Below are positions 34,001-45,281 of a stretch of 64,000 nucleotides of DNA, piece by piece; positions within the stretch are counted from its first letter, which is position 1; every line of letters begins with the position of its first letter. The position numbers and the translations under genes were made by a program. Under the pieces are notes generated by a model that was not told where the DNA came from, ran no database searches, and saw only the letters and a program-made list of their open reading frames with translations. The DNA is from Macrocybe gigantea (lineage: Eukaryota; Basidiomycota; Agaricomycetes; Agaricales; Callistosporiaceae): positions 62,001 to 126,000 of the forward strand of contig SJRY01000283.1 of assembly GCA_011319805.1 (NCBI GenBank). The letters run 5' to 3'.

Positions 34001-35413
34001 ACGCCGTTGCGCCCTCCAAGTCCACACCGGCATCTTTGCTCGCCAACGGCCCCGCCAGCAGGACCGCGGGGCCCGCCTCCGCGTCGGTCATCGCGAATGT
34101 GTCGTCAAAAGCAAAGAGTCTCGTTGCCGAGCTGGCGCAGGTTATCCAGGAGACGGAGGACCCGCACGAGATGGAAGAGCTGCTGAGATTGAACGATCAG
34201 GTCACGGAGCTCCTTGCGCGCCTGCCGTCCCCTCCTGTACGCCCGACGCTCACGCTGCGCGGGCTCGGGTTTCATTTTAGTAAGAGCCCGGTGTTGAGTC
34301 CTGCATCGGTGACCATGGCGAATGGGATTCCGAATGGGCATGCGGTCGCGTCGTCGCCGGCGGGGTCGCCTGGGCCCTCCCGAATGTGGGAGTGGGAGTG
34401 GGAGTGGGAGTGGGTTTCGGTGCGGGAGGGACGAGTATGTTGCCGCCTGGAGATGGCGAGGAGGAGGAGGGGACGCCGACGACACCGAGGGTGGACAAGG
34501 GAAAGGCGAGGGCAGAGCCGGAGCCAGAGAAGGTGCTGAGTCCGACTTTTTTGATCGACGAGGAGGAGTCAGAGGATGAAGGAGAGTACGAGGAGCCCAT
34601 GTATGATGCTGTTGAGGGTCTGGAGGACGCCACGTCGCCGACTGATAGGTGAGCGTGATCGTGACTTTGTTGGTGCAGCAGCTGAGTTGCGTTCTTTTTT
34701 TTTTTTTAAAAAAAAAAAATAAAAGGTCGCGATCGTGGGTTGCGGAAGAGGGAGAGGTGTTCAGGAAGGGCACGGTGTTGCTCGGACCGGAAGAGATGGA
34801 AGGTGAGTATGCAGGGGAGGAACTGAGGCGAGAGGTAATGCGCTTTCTACCTGCTGCGTGTCGTCGCATCTTCCACTAACCAGCCTTCACCCTATGGTAG
34901 CTCCTGGAGGCAATGGTGGAACGACCACCTCCGCGACCTCTGACAGACGAGTTTGGACTCGAAGTCACGCCAGAGCCCGCGCGTTCGCCGACGTCTTCGC
35001 CCAACTTGGCGTCTCCGTCTCAGCAGCAGCACCAACAACAACAACACCAACAAGCAGAACCGACGAAACCGCCACCGAGACCGTACATTTCGCGCTCGCG
35101 CTCGTCGTCCAACTCGATCATAAGCGTCGTCGCGCCGATGTCGTCGCCTGTTACCGCTGGTGGTGCTGGCGTGCCTGTGCCTGTGTCTCCGTCGATTCCG
35201 GAGGGCGTTCCCATGTCGTTGTCGATGTCGATGGGGCAGGTGGGGCAGGCTAGCAGGAATGGGAGCGAGAACGGGATTGGCAATGGCAATGGTAATGGGA
35301 GTCCGAGTCCGAGGATTCCGTTGAGTCCTGCTTCGCCGACGTCGCCGTCGAGAGGACTTGCGTTTAGGCCGTTTTTGTCGAGGAGCAGGTCGAGCTCTGG
35401 TGCGGAGTCGTAG
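31014..35413 (+). CDS. PPP1R37-like leucine-rich-repeat protein (ribonuclease-inhibitor-type LRRs)
   Basis: Long multi-exon gene. The N-terminal region has KRAHFILPE, which fits the PP1-docking RVxF consensus, followed by WWSLEQVESFYRECC. LRRs then come in separate exons: LRAVDFSGVQLTLTSASIL (exon from 31617), LKPVLHALLIPNSLTFLSVA, LQFLDLSQNALDKKSVEYV, LRHISLRHNRINATGAVALA, and after a large insert LRTLDLKGNDLR, LKVLNLSENKLDVAGLVAI, LETLDLSKNP, LKRLFLSSTGMTSAGAIAL, LLHLDLTLNSLDLAAVMAL. Order and wording match PPP1R37, a regulator of protein phosphatase 1. Between LRRs lies a Pro/Ser/His/Gly-rich insert of about 210 residues (32340-32965). The C terminus is acidic, then Ser-rich with a Gln run. 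At a GTGGGA repeat near 34386-34420 the frame shifts by one. Start ATG 31014 is preferred; 30969 is also in frame. Confidence 0.75.
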
Positions 35414-36675
35414 TAATTGGCGGAGGTGTGTTGGCATTTTTTTGATCGAATTCTTTTCCCTTCTTCCGTGGCAAATGCTGATTGCATGCCGGTCGTACAG
35501 GTTTCAAGATGAGGAGTGTTTGGCACGAAGGGTTGCATGCGGGACTCTTTTTTTCATCAGTTCATTGCTTTCATTGTTTTATTTATTATCCCCTTCTTTT
35601 CGTTACCTTACCATGCAGACAAGGCTTGGATTGAATTTGTTCATAGGGGTTAGATGCACGACAAGATCTTATTGCCTACTAATTGCATTTTATTCTATCG
35701 TAGGTGTTGATGGAAATGAAAAATGAAGCGTGGGGGCTTCAGATGGACGAGGAGTCTCATGCTTACTAAGAGTGGCTTTTGTCTACATGACCTGGTATGT
35801 ACGTTACAGATTGCGAATGCCGTCAGTATATAAACGGTCATCATGGCACGCGCAAACCGTCAAGCGCACATGAAGAGTGGTCCTCGGGTTTCAGTACGTT
35901 TTGTTGTCGTCCTGGGTCTGATGAATGGGCGTCTTTCAAAAACAAGGTTTGACAGATGGGCGTGAAATTGAACAGCACACTTGGCATTCTTGTCTTTCGG
36001 CTTTTTTCATCTCTGGCTCTGGGCGGCCCGCGGAGTTCTGCCTGTCTCTGCTCCTGGGTATTTTGAATTGAAGGACCTGGATGGCCTTGAGCGAGTCGTT
36101 TGCTCTGGTCAAAAGCGGCCAAGAGCATCGAGTTGTTATCCCCAGTGACGACAAGGGCGAACAACATTGGCGTTTACCCAGGCCTTCAAGCTTGAAATTC
36201 AAACCTGACACGTTCGACCATCAATGGATCACACCACGCCACCTCCAATTCCAAAGTCGCCATCTGTCACCGTCCTGGCTCCATGCTCGTCGAAGCTTCC
36301 GCCACGTCGATGGGCACTCTTACCGTTCTGGGGCCATGCCGTTATTTCATCATTCCACGCACCCCGGCGCCAAACGCGTTCTCTTCCCAGGCTTTGTGAT
36401 CGAGTTCGCCCGTTCGTCGTTGCTACCCTCCAACGCGAAATGATGCAGTTCCGTTCTTCGCCCCTCCCGATCGATCCTTTGACCCTGTTCTAAATTAACT
36501 TTCGGTTATATACCGAGGCACTGTTTGATACTGCTCCACCAGCATACACTTCGCCGCCATCTCTGGCTGGGCTGACGAGTGTTTCGCCCTAGACCACTCC
36601 TTTACCTCTCACTCTCTTTAACTCGATTCCCGAGCACGGGCCCCCGACTTGCGGATCCCGCAATCATATCATATC
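35414..36675. other. intergenic, nothing recognised
   Basis: About 1.26 kb of 3' flank and promoter region. Frames at 35841-36167 and 36081-36443 lack motifs. Confidence 0.4.
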
Positions 36676-38906
36676 ATGTCTTGGACCCCTCTAAATACGA
36701 TGGACGATTACAGCCCGCTCATTGACTATCAACCGCTGGACGCTTGGATACAGTACAACAGCAGCATGGACCCAGCCGCTGATCAGTGAGCACTCTTTGA
36801 TGTGTCTGCCATTCCGCGTGCAACAGTGATAGTAATCTGGATATCCATCTCAACAGTACTTTGGAAAAACATTCACATATACACAGAAAGCGAGCGCGCA
36901 AGCCTCGTTCAGCTTAACGGGACCTCCGTCACGGTGTACGGTGCCAAACGCTCGGACCATGGCAATTACACCGTCACCATTGATGGACAGAGCGTGATGG
37001 CGAACGGCTTTGCGCCCGATCCTGGAGAATTCCGGATGCCCCTAGTTGAGAGGACGGACTTGAGACAGGGCATGCACATCGTCACCATCGTGAACATGGG
37101 CGATGGGCTTTGGATATCGATCAAGTCACCTGGAACGATTCTAGTACCGCTACAGACGATAATCCCCCAATTGTCATGGACGACGCGGATGTCGATTTCG
37201 TCTGGATTCCAGAAGACGCATGGTCTTCAGAAGCGAGGGATGCTGACCTTTTTGATAACGGGACGGGCCAGTGCGTATCTACTTTCCTCAAAGTTCGTGC
37301 ACACTGCCTGAAATCGGAACAGCTCGACATCCATACGAAACGCGACAGTTCGTCTGAGGTTCACAGTAAGTGTTTCCTGAGTTTTCTTCTAGTTCTTGCA
37401 CATTATACTTATACACTACAGGGTACGCGTTTCCTCATCACACCCAAAGGATTTACCCTCATTAAAGAATTCTAGGAGACGCGGTGTCATTGTATGGCAC
37501 GGTTGGGCCAGTCAACTCTGGTTACAGTGTACAACTAGATGATTGGCCACGACGACACTTTGAAGGTAACAGAGGCAATTACGCCACGAGGATGCTTCTC
37601 TATCAAGCTAGCAACCTTGGAGATGGCAATCACACACTTGTCATTTCCAACGAAGATGATATGAACCTTGAAATAGACTATGCGTTGGTAACGCGTAGTA
37701 GTTTGTCCAGGTTAGCCGCCTGCTACTCTCTCATTAACGTCGCATGCTGAAATTCTTACAGGCTGACAACATCTACCGATGATAGTACTACAAAGTTAGC
37801 CCTAACTCACCTTCAATCAAGATTGACTGACATTCAATTTTACAGCGTTCCGATACATGGCATAGTGGCCAGTGTTGTAGGCAGCCTAGTCATATTTGGC
37901 CTTCTCTTAGCACTTTGTGTAGGTCACTAATGGGCTGCATGTTCCGTCGCCAAGGCTCACTGTCTGTCTCCATACAGTGCGTTACTCGGAAAAATAGAAC
38001 GCTGTGGAGTCGTCTGCAGCGAGGATACATGGTCCAATCACAGTTCGACGTCGGATCTCCAACGGGCACAGTCTCCGTCGACACAGTCGGGTCCGGGTAC
38101 CATGTCGCCTACTCGAGCAGTAAACTCGAGCGGTTGGAGAACGGCGACCACGCGGCCACTTTGCATCACCCACAGTCCTCTTCTTCCCGCTTGCGATCGC
38201 AATCGCAATCGCAGTCGCGGGCGATGGCATCCGTTACGGAACCGCTTCCCCCTGTCCGTACTCGATCTACGTTGTCGAGCTTTTCGTCAGCGTCGACCCT
38301 CGTTGCTGAAGACGGCTCAAACGCGCCGCCGGAGCAACGCGTGGCGTCGAGGAAGCCGATGGTGCATTCTTTGCATACTTTGTGATAGGCGCGTTTTTGA
38401 CGTGCGTGTTTTTCTAGCCGCAAGCAGGATCTTCTAATAGAAGGGCGGAAAGAAGGATGAGCCAGTCTAGCCAGGTTACTCTGACGGAACCGATTCCGCC
38501 TCCAGTACCGGCCTTGCCCTCCATCGGAGAAGCATCCCTCGTTCCCTTTCCACTATCCGAAACCCAAGACGCAACGAGCAACCCCTATTCCGACGCGTCA
38601 TCGTCTTTGGTGCATGAGCCTCCCTCCGTGGTCTCTACTCGGGCTAGGGCGGCGCCTCACGAGACTTTCATCCCACGAAGCCCATCACCTGTCGTTCGCT
38701 CCCTTTCCTCTCCGAGCTGGGACATGCCAGTGCGGCCGAGTGTCAGGGTGGGAACGACCAGTCCGGTTTCCCCCTCTTCTCCAGGGGAGATTTCCGCCAG
38801 GCGACCGTTGATTCTGCCTACTCTGCTCAACCACCATCGCGACCCCGACATTGGAGAACGTGGAAAGATTGCGTTGTTTCGAACGCGAAGACCTCCTGCT
38901 TATTGA
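36676..38906 (+). CDS. single-pass membrane protein with jelly-roll-like ectodomain
   Basis: Mushroom-type type I membrane protein of unknown function. From ATG 36676 (MSWTPLNTMDDYSPLIDYQP) it encodes two related beta-rich modules with GTSVTVYGAKRSDHGNYTV and DAVSLYGTVGPVNSGYSVQL, each ending in an HTxxIxN-like strand (HIVTIVNMGD, HTLVISNEDD). A transmembrane helix follows: HGIVASVVGSLVIFGLLLAL (37860-37919). The cytosolic tail is Ser/Pro-rich (38000-38383) and probably continues through a 60-nt intron into 38443-38906. Introns at about 37718-37760, 37795-37844 and 37920-37979 fit. Before 37280 the frame shifts at least twice beside T runs (36861, 37108), each repaired by one added T, suggesting small deletions. 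No clear N-terminal signal peptide, as is common in this family. Confidence 0.6.
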
Positions 38907-39440
38907 CAAATCATTTGCGGTCGCGCTTCCCGATCACCCTTCGCGTTCTTTTGACCTGCTTTTCGGTGACGCTTAGCTCCCGTGCTCGTACTTGCGCTGG
39001 ACCTCGACGTTTAAATGCGCTGAATGCGGCATTTTCTTCTTTCGGTCCTCCGGGCTGGACACCTGGACGCCTAGCATCCTGAACCCTTCATACTTACATT
39101 TCGGAACTGTAATACAATAATCACCTCAGATAACTTATGTCATCCTTCTCATCCTCGCTGTTTTCCACGCTGTTGTCACTAGTGTAAGCCGTCGAGTACT
39201 GTCCAAGTTGCATATAAATGGACTCATCGAAAATTTCTTGACAATGCGCAGGTTTCTGGTTTGTTTATCTTCTCGGGACAGGGTTTGCTTTTTGCCAAAG
39301 GTCACATCAGTCCGCATACTCAAGAGGGTGAAATTCTGTCGCATCGTGGATATTCTCATCTCTGAATGTCATTATGTAATGGAACCACAGTTTGTCCAGC
39401 GACCAATCCATCCCCAGCTTTTTACGGTTTCCGAGTCACC
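38907..39440. other. intergenic upstream of coiled-coil kinase copy 2
   Basis: About 530 bp. No coding signal; promoter region of the kinase copy. Confidence 0.4.
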
Positions 39441-41287
39441 ATGACCGAACCTGAATTCAAGCTGACGGCAGAAGAGTCTAAAAGTCAGTTACCAGTCCTT
39501 TTTCTTATATTTCTATTTACCATGCTGCATGTCATGATCCTATGCAGTTCTCCAAGATGCAATCGCCTTTGCTCTCAAGGGCGACAAATCTCAGGCGGAT
39601 CTCTCTGTCAAGTACTTCCTGGCGATTTTGGAGCTGAAGGTGGTAAAGATCATACGAGAGCTGGAAAAAGATGAAAGGCAGACGTTCCAGCGACAGCTCG
39701 CAGACAAAGAGCAGTTTTGGGTGAAACTGATCAACGAGGAGCGCCGCTTATCCAGAGCCACTGAACATTTGCTCAAAGGTGCGTATTTTCCAAATCGCAA
39801 CAATAGTTCTCACATGATAATCATGGATTAGGTTCCATTACTCGTGCCCAATTCTTTGAAGAGCATCAAGTTTCTTCCTTCTCCATTAACGTGAATGGTT
39901 ATTGTGAAACTCCCGAAATTGCGAATTTCGTTCGTGACATGCAGAAAGAGGACATCACGAAAGAAGAGCAAATGTATGAACCGGCCTTCAGGGCATTGTT
40001 ACCACTCTTTGAAAATGCCGGCGTGACGCTTGTTGATACCCATGCCATCCATTACCTCGATAACCTAGCACCCGACAAGTCCACCGTCAATGACCGTTGC
40101 AAGAGGGCGGAAGCGACGACCGTCTGTAACACGATAGAGTGGAAGCACCCAAAGAAATTGCTCACGTCTGAATGCTTTGGACAATTGTTAGACTACATCT
40201 ACGCCTTCGCAGACACCAACCGAACCGATTGGGCTACGTGACCCTGTTATCCAACATCAAAGAAAGCTACATTTTGGAAGTCGTCTTCCATCCTGGCAGT
40301 CCAGCTATTGTTAGAAAGTCAGAGTGCATACCTTTATATGTCGCACTCGGTTATTTTATCGCAAGGCATTCAGATGAGCGGTATCTGTCGGCCATCCCGA
40401 AATTCTCCAAGGACCTCGGGTCTTTCGAGAGATTATTTACCCATGGTGTCTGCAACGTAGCGGAATTCATTTTGGATCGTACTGCCCTCGCTTCTTGCTC
40501 CAGAACATACCTTCGCACCGATGACCTGCCTATGCCGATACGTGTTATTGTCAAAAGACAGGATGTCTGTGCCACTCCGAGGTCTCCGCTAGACATTGGT
40601 AACGAGTTGAAGTTCCTGCTCAAGATCACCGAACGAAACCATCCGAATCTCCCTCGTCTGATATTTTACGACTCGTGCGCCAATGACTTTAAAGACACGC
40701 GTGAACTTGGCATTTATCCAGTGGGCGAACCCATCAATCCCATCAATTTTCAGACAATCCTACCACTTGATTTCATCACCATCTCCAACGACGTCCTCAA
40801 TGCATTGCAATATCTTCATCGACTTGACATTATACATCGTGATGTGAGATGGGATAATGTTGTCTGTGTAGAGACTAGAGGTGGTCCAAGGGGGATGCTG
40901 ATTGATTTTGGATCAGCTGTGGAAAATGGGATTGAGCAGCTAGGATACGAGGGTGGATATATCTGTGTTCCGAAAGAACTGATTGGTGAACTGAACAAAC
41001 CGTACACTCCGAAACCACAGCACGACTTGTGTGCATGGCTGCTTCTCGTTCACACGGCGCTCTTTCCCTACGCATGGAAAAGGATCAGAAGCGGAAATGT
41101 GAAAATGAAGAGCTCTGAGACTGCAAAAATACTGTCTAGATGGTGGCGGGCAGTTCAGGATTCGAAATTCTGGAGGCAATGGTACAATATGGCGCAAGAG
41201 GCAAAAAACCCAGAGAGTTATGATGAGCTAAAGGCACTTCCGAGAGAGTGCTGGATCCACCCTTTATTCTATAGTGATGAAGATTAG
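39441..41287 (+). pseudogene. coiled-coil protein kinase-like protein, copy 2 (frameshifted)
   Basis: Paralogue of 25097-27283 in opposite orientation with the same three-exon layout: exon 1 from ATG 39441 (MTEPEFKLTAEESK), exon 2 about 39548-39779, exon 3 from about 39832 to the stop at 41285. The coiled coil is short (ELEKDERQTFQRQLADKEQF) and lacks the tandem repeat. The kinase half is about 97% identical to copy 1, including HRDVRWDNVV and LIDFGSAVEN. A missing G near 40204 (ACGCCTTCG against ACGCGCTTCG in copy 1) shifts the frame at YIYA, about 140 codons before HRD. If real, this copy is inactive; if a sequencing error, both genes could work. Confidence 0.8.
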
Positions 41288-41344
41288 AAAAACAGAGGTT
41301 CTCGTTGTGTTGTGTTCAGGTACAGTGCATGTAAGATGTATACA

Positions 41345-41505
41345 CACTTCTCGGCCTGAACTTATCGTGATTGCCTGTCAGATGACCAATCCTTTCCATC
41401 AACTGGCTTTTTTTGTCTCTTTTGCTTGCTCTTTTTTTGTCTTTCATATGCTTTGATATGCGTGACAGGGACATGGCACTAGGCAGATGAGATAGCATGG
41501 AGGTT
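41345..41505 (+). pseudogene. relic of the transaldolase 3' end and flank
   Basis: Starting at CTGAACTTATCGTGATTGCC this sequence matches the minus strand of 22040-22185, covering the last bases and 3' flank of transaldolase. It follows directly on the kinase 3' flank, without the 3 kb present in the left arm. Most differences are CpG in the left copy and TpG or CpA here (for example GATCGCC/GATTGCC, CCGTC/CCATC, TTCGTATG/TTCATATG). Confidence 0.85.
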
Positions 41506-42420
41506 CTCAATGAAGCGTTCCATATTTTCATGGACATCGTGATCAAACCCAATTCCTCCTTCATGTACCTAGCTCTTTGCCAGATCTGTCTCCTGTATGC
41601 TCTTCTCACCCAGTGTGGACATCCAGGATTCTCCATGAATGCCAGTGTTCTTGCCTCCATGCTAGCTGACTGCGTCTCCTTCCTCTCTACCTCAATTCTG
41701 ACCTTCTTAGACCTATCTGGTGATACAACCACATTTGAGCAACTGACAATCATCATCCGGACTGTCTTAGAGGACTCTCCCGATCATGCTGACCGAGCCA
41801 AATGGCTAGCCAGGTTTGGCGCACTGCTCAATTTCGGAATGAGTAGAACCGGAATTGTCTTCAGTGACAGCAGTCCCTTCAATGCGGATCCAGGCATTTC
41901 CTGGACCTGTGTCATCATGGGTCTGAGGAACGACACTGAGTCCCACATGGATTTTTTGAGCAGCCTATCATATGATGGAGGCGAGCGATCTCAACAAATA
42001 TATTACCTGTTTTGAAATGTGCGATCGGCTTGCGAGGAACATGTGAGGCCCGTGGTGGAGTTTCCTTTTCCAAGAGTACGCTCTTGTGCTGAACCGTCGC
42101 TATAGCTGGTTTCTCGACACAAACGACCTTGATAGGGCGATCTCGGTGTTCCAGGCCTCAATCTCCCTGACATTGGATGCTGATGAAACAAAATCCGATA
42201 GACTTGAAGATTTGGCAAACACCTACACCGCACAATATCGCAGACTGGAGCGGTTCGAAGGTATTTTATCAGCGATTGAGGCATATGAGAATGCTCTCAA
42301 GATTACCAAGGACAAGGACCAGGAACTGTTTACATTGTTCAGTGGCTTGGGCCATGCATTGATCCTTGGTTCTTGGAGGCAGTGCAATCTTTTGCCTTGT
42401 CGCTACAAGATCCTCTAACA
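41506..42420 (+). pseudogene. fragment of a TPR-repeat (CHAT/STAND-like) protein
   Basis: Broken plus-strand frames contain HADRAKWLARFGALLNFGMS and then DTNDLDRAISVFQASISLTL, LEDLANTYTAQYRR, SAIEAYENALKI: repeated 34-residue helical units of the TPR type. The DRAxWLxxxG and DLDRAIxxxxxxL spacing is typical of the long TPR arrays fused to CHAT or NACHT domains in Agaricomycete genomes. Frame breaks near 42015-42085 and 42400 and the lack of a catalytic or nucleotide-binding domain show a relic. It has no counterpart in the left arm. Confidence 0.55.
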
Positions 42421-42955
42421 GTTTGAGGAGCACCTCTACTCTTACCCTTCAGACCACTCCAACTGCTGCAACTATCCCTTGGGAGGCATGCAACCGACAA
42501 ACTGATTAAGGGAGGATATCGACAGCATGATGGGACCAGGAGCTTCTACCACCAAACATCAGACTTCCCCCCATCATGCATCCATTCAAGGGAGACAGAT
42601 CATGCCGTGCTGTCTGTGTATCGCAACCTGTTTCTATTCAAATCGGGACAGTTCAACGAGGTGTTTTTGACTGCTGCCTGCTCTCCTAGTTTTTATCTGA
42701 AGTGGCAGTTCACGACCACCTTGAGCTGGGCGAGATGTGCTTTGTGTTGTCTCAAGTCTTAACCATCCTGCCTGCAGCCATGGTGTCTTCGAAATGCACG
42801 AGCCTGCCAATCAAGATCTATGAAAAAGCATTTGAGGAAGCAAAAGAGGAATTAGCTGCCTGGATGTGTAACACTGATCTTCAAACAGTCTCTCCAGTGC
42901 CATCATGAAGACGCCATACACTCCGGTCTAGCTATTGAGTGACCAAGTATTCCAG
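42421..42955. other. unassigned sequence between TPR relic and FunK1 copy 2
   Basis: About 530 bp. A 68-codon frame (42702-42908) with KIYEKAFEEAKEELAAWM could be further degraded TPR-protein sequence, but this is weak. Confidence 0.35.
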
Positions 42956-42959
42956 TACC

Positions 42960-43494
42960 TCATGTGATAATAAAACGCATGTCATGCATCAACTTGCACA
43001 TCACTTTGTTCCAATGCCACAAAATGATTATCTGTATCAAACGCACTCAAGAGGACCTCCAGACCAGCAGGATCTTCCTTCCCAACATCCACGTGCAGAA
43101 AACTTGACCGCTAGCCAACAGTCTGCAGATGAATGTTTGAGGTCAAATGTGGTGCAAGATGACACCGTCACTGTCTGTTGGTTGCTTTTCAACAAATCCA
43201 CTCCCTGCCAACCTATTGCTAGTGAAATTCCCTTGCATCTATGGAGTGGGAGAGTGCAAAACTCTCTAGATTTCTTTGTCAAGGAGCTCAAGTGGTATTG
43301 CAAATTCAATGCTCAAGCAACCACCATTCGATTTTGGAAAGTAAGTCACTTGCAAAATCCTCCCTTGTTACTAGTTAACAATTCCTAGCCTAGGGATTCA
43401 ATTCCCATTGATGACGCTGTCAGTGAAGAATGGACAAAGGACATCAGCAAGGTGCAAGACATTGCAGAGCCCGTCTTCGCAGTCCACTCATTCT
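42960..43494 (+). pseudogene. FunK1-like kinase copy 2, 5' half (interrupted by a retrotransposon)
   Basis: Plus-strand paralogue of 18578-20905. It covers the upstream region, the leader (RSNVVQDDTVTVCWLLF, NSLDFFVKELKWY) and the exon/intron border after TIRFWK (GTAAGT), then ISEEWTKDISKVQDIAEP. The reading stops at CACTCATTCT, where a copia LTR begins. The sequence resumes at 63015. Differences from copy 1 are rich in CpG-to-TpG/CpA changes, for example in the 5' flank. Confidence 0.88.
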
Positions 43495-43803
43495 TGTTGA
43501 AAATGTGGCAGCAATCCTGCACCCTACCATTTTCCCTCTGCCCTAATTTTCTTGGCTTCACAGTGCAGCCTGTATGCTCAGTTCATACCCTGCGCTATTA
43601 TCACTAGGATTAGTGAGCGCACCCTCAACCCTGATGGTCTGTGCGCCACTTAGATATGTATAAATATGTCCTATGTAGTATGCCAATTCTATAACGAGTT
43701 TCACTCAACCAAGCCTACACAGTAAGATCAACCTCTAACAATCCACTAACGTAAGTAGTCCATTCTAGCTCAAGAGCTTCCTAGCTTGGGTCCAGTTTCA
43801 ACA
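43495..43803 (+). repeat. copia 5' LTR
   Basis: 309 bp, begins TGTTGAAAATG and ends TTTCAACA. The next bases, GGTTATGGGCC, may be the primer-binding site. Differs from the 3' LTR at few sites, several of them CpG against TpG/CpA (GCGCCC/GCACCC, CAGCGC/CAGTGC). Confidence 0.9.
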
Positions 43804-44030
43804 GGTTATGGGCCCCAGTTCGCGGTCAGCGCAGTAACTTGCAGCAGACTGCTTGAGCCGGAACACGCCCTTTGAGGACTACTTTTGAGTTGAGCGAAGT
43901 GCTTCCGCTCCTCGATCGTTCCTGGCAGCTTTATGCACCATCCCTCGCTTCGAGAAACATAAGCGACCCTTTGCGGGAAGCCTCTTTCTCACGATGAAGC
44001 TAACGATCTTTCTTTTAGAAATCGATCGAA

Positions 44031-44946
44031 ATGGCTAGCCTTGCAAAAGACATTTCTATGCTCGACGGCTCCAACTACAGGACCTGGTCAGTCCAAATGA
44101 AAGCTCTCTTAATGTCGCAGGGTGCCTGGGGTATTACCGAAGGCACTTGGACAAGACCTGTTCCCACGCCTACCGACTCTAAGATAAATGAGATCGGAGA
44201 ATGGGATAAGTACAATGAGATTGCACAGGGATATATTCTCTTGAGGACCACTGCTCAGGTTCAGTCCAGCATTAATTTGTCGGAGGCAAACACTGCTGCC
44301 TTGCTTTGGACTGAACTCCGAACTAAATATTCGCTAACTGGTCCAGCGATCACCTTCACTGATTACAAAGAGACCCTCAATTTCAAAATCTCAGGTCAAC
44401 AAAATCCCAACGTTGAAATCCAATGTCTTGCGACTGCCTATGCCCGCCTTGCCGCGAATAATATTGCGATTTCTGAGATCATTAAGATAATGACTCTCCT
44501 CGCCGCTCTGCTGCAAGGGTATGATTCCCTGGCACAGACCATTCTTGCCTTGACCGATGAGCGTAATCTCACCTGGTCGGCCGTTACCTCCATGATTGTT
44601 GCCGAATGGCAACGTCAGCATCCCACTTCTGCCACCAAAGACAAACATCAGGCAAACAAATTGTCTGCTGTCAAGCCGAAAGGCTCTAACCCTCGTTGGT
44701 GGAACAACAACAATAATCAACAAAAGCAGTCTGATAAACCATCGGACCAGAATGCTGACAAAAAGAAGAAACGAGGCAGACGAGGAAAAGGAAAGGGCAA
44801 AGCCCCTGAGCATGATCATGACCACGACCACCACTTTGCTGAACCGGTAGTTTGACTACCGATGTCTGATGCCGCAGCTGGAGTTCTCCAGCACCTTCAT
44901 GATCCCCCGGCCCAGACTTTCTCTGGCGCCAAACCAACCAGCATGT
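44031..44946 (+). pseudogene. copia Gag and start of Pol, cut by gypsy-A LTR
   Basis: From ATG 44031: MASLAKDISMLDGSNYRTWS, the typical copia Gag (UBN2/DUF4219-like) start with GSNYxxWSxxMKALL, followed by helices and a basic tail ending in an Asp/His-rich run (DHDHDHHFAEPVV). Nucleic-acid binding would rest on the basic tail (KKKKRGRRGKGKGK), as no CCHC knuckle is seen. A TGA follows at 44853 (could derive from CGA) and the frame stays open downstream (SDAAAGVLQHLHD) up to the LTR at 44947. The same frame continues at the right end of the inverted segment. Confidence 0.85.
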
Positions 44947-45281
44947 GTTACAGACGCCGCCCAAAGGACTATTCATTTTCTTATCTTATCTTTCCCACAT
45001 CCCATCTTTCCCACATCCCTTATCTTCCCCATCATGCTGCGCAGCGCGCAGCCATCGAGTCATCCCACTTCCCTAGTCATCCTGAGTCATCTCCTTCCAG
45101 TCTTACTCATCCGCAGTCCACAGCATTGCGCAGCCCATGGTCCGTGCTCGAGTACTGTAATGTATATAAGGACTCCCAGATGTACCAGTAGCGCTAGGCT
45201 TAATATTCCTTTTGCCATCATCTCAAGACCACTCTCGCACTTAGTCTGCCCGAGTCCTTCTGAGATTCGTCTAGCCTAACA
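44947..45281 (+). repeat. gypsy-A family LTR, left (plus orientation), hybrid by recombination
   Basis: 335 bp, starts TGTTACAGACG and ends AGCCTAACA. Left flank is GCATG, right flank TTGGT. These are not a matching pair; the partner of GCATG lies at 55452-55456 and that of TTGGT (ACCAA) at 62009-62013. Contains a TATATAAGG box and CATCCC repeats. In reversed orientation to 55457-55792 and 61673-62008. Confidence 0.9.

Noticed and set aside
34105..34869. 254-codon minus-strand frame
   Set aside because: Antisense of the PPP1R37-like gene, low-complexity Pro/Ser/Arg composition.
34890..35440. Arg-rich and Gln/Cys-rich frames on both strands
   Set aside because: Shadows of the Ser/Gln-rich C-terminal exon of the PPP1R37-like gene.
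44947..45281. Left gypsy-A LTR first read as a simple solo LTR
   Set aside because: Its two flanks do not form a target duplication; the mates lie at 55452-55456 and 62009-62013, so it is a recombination product.
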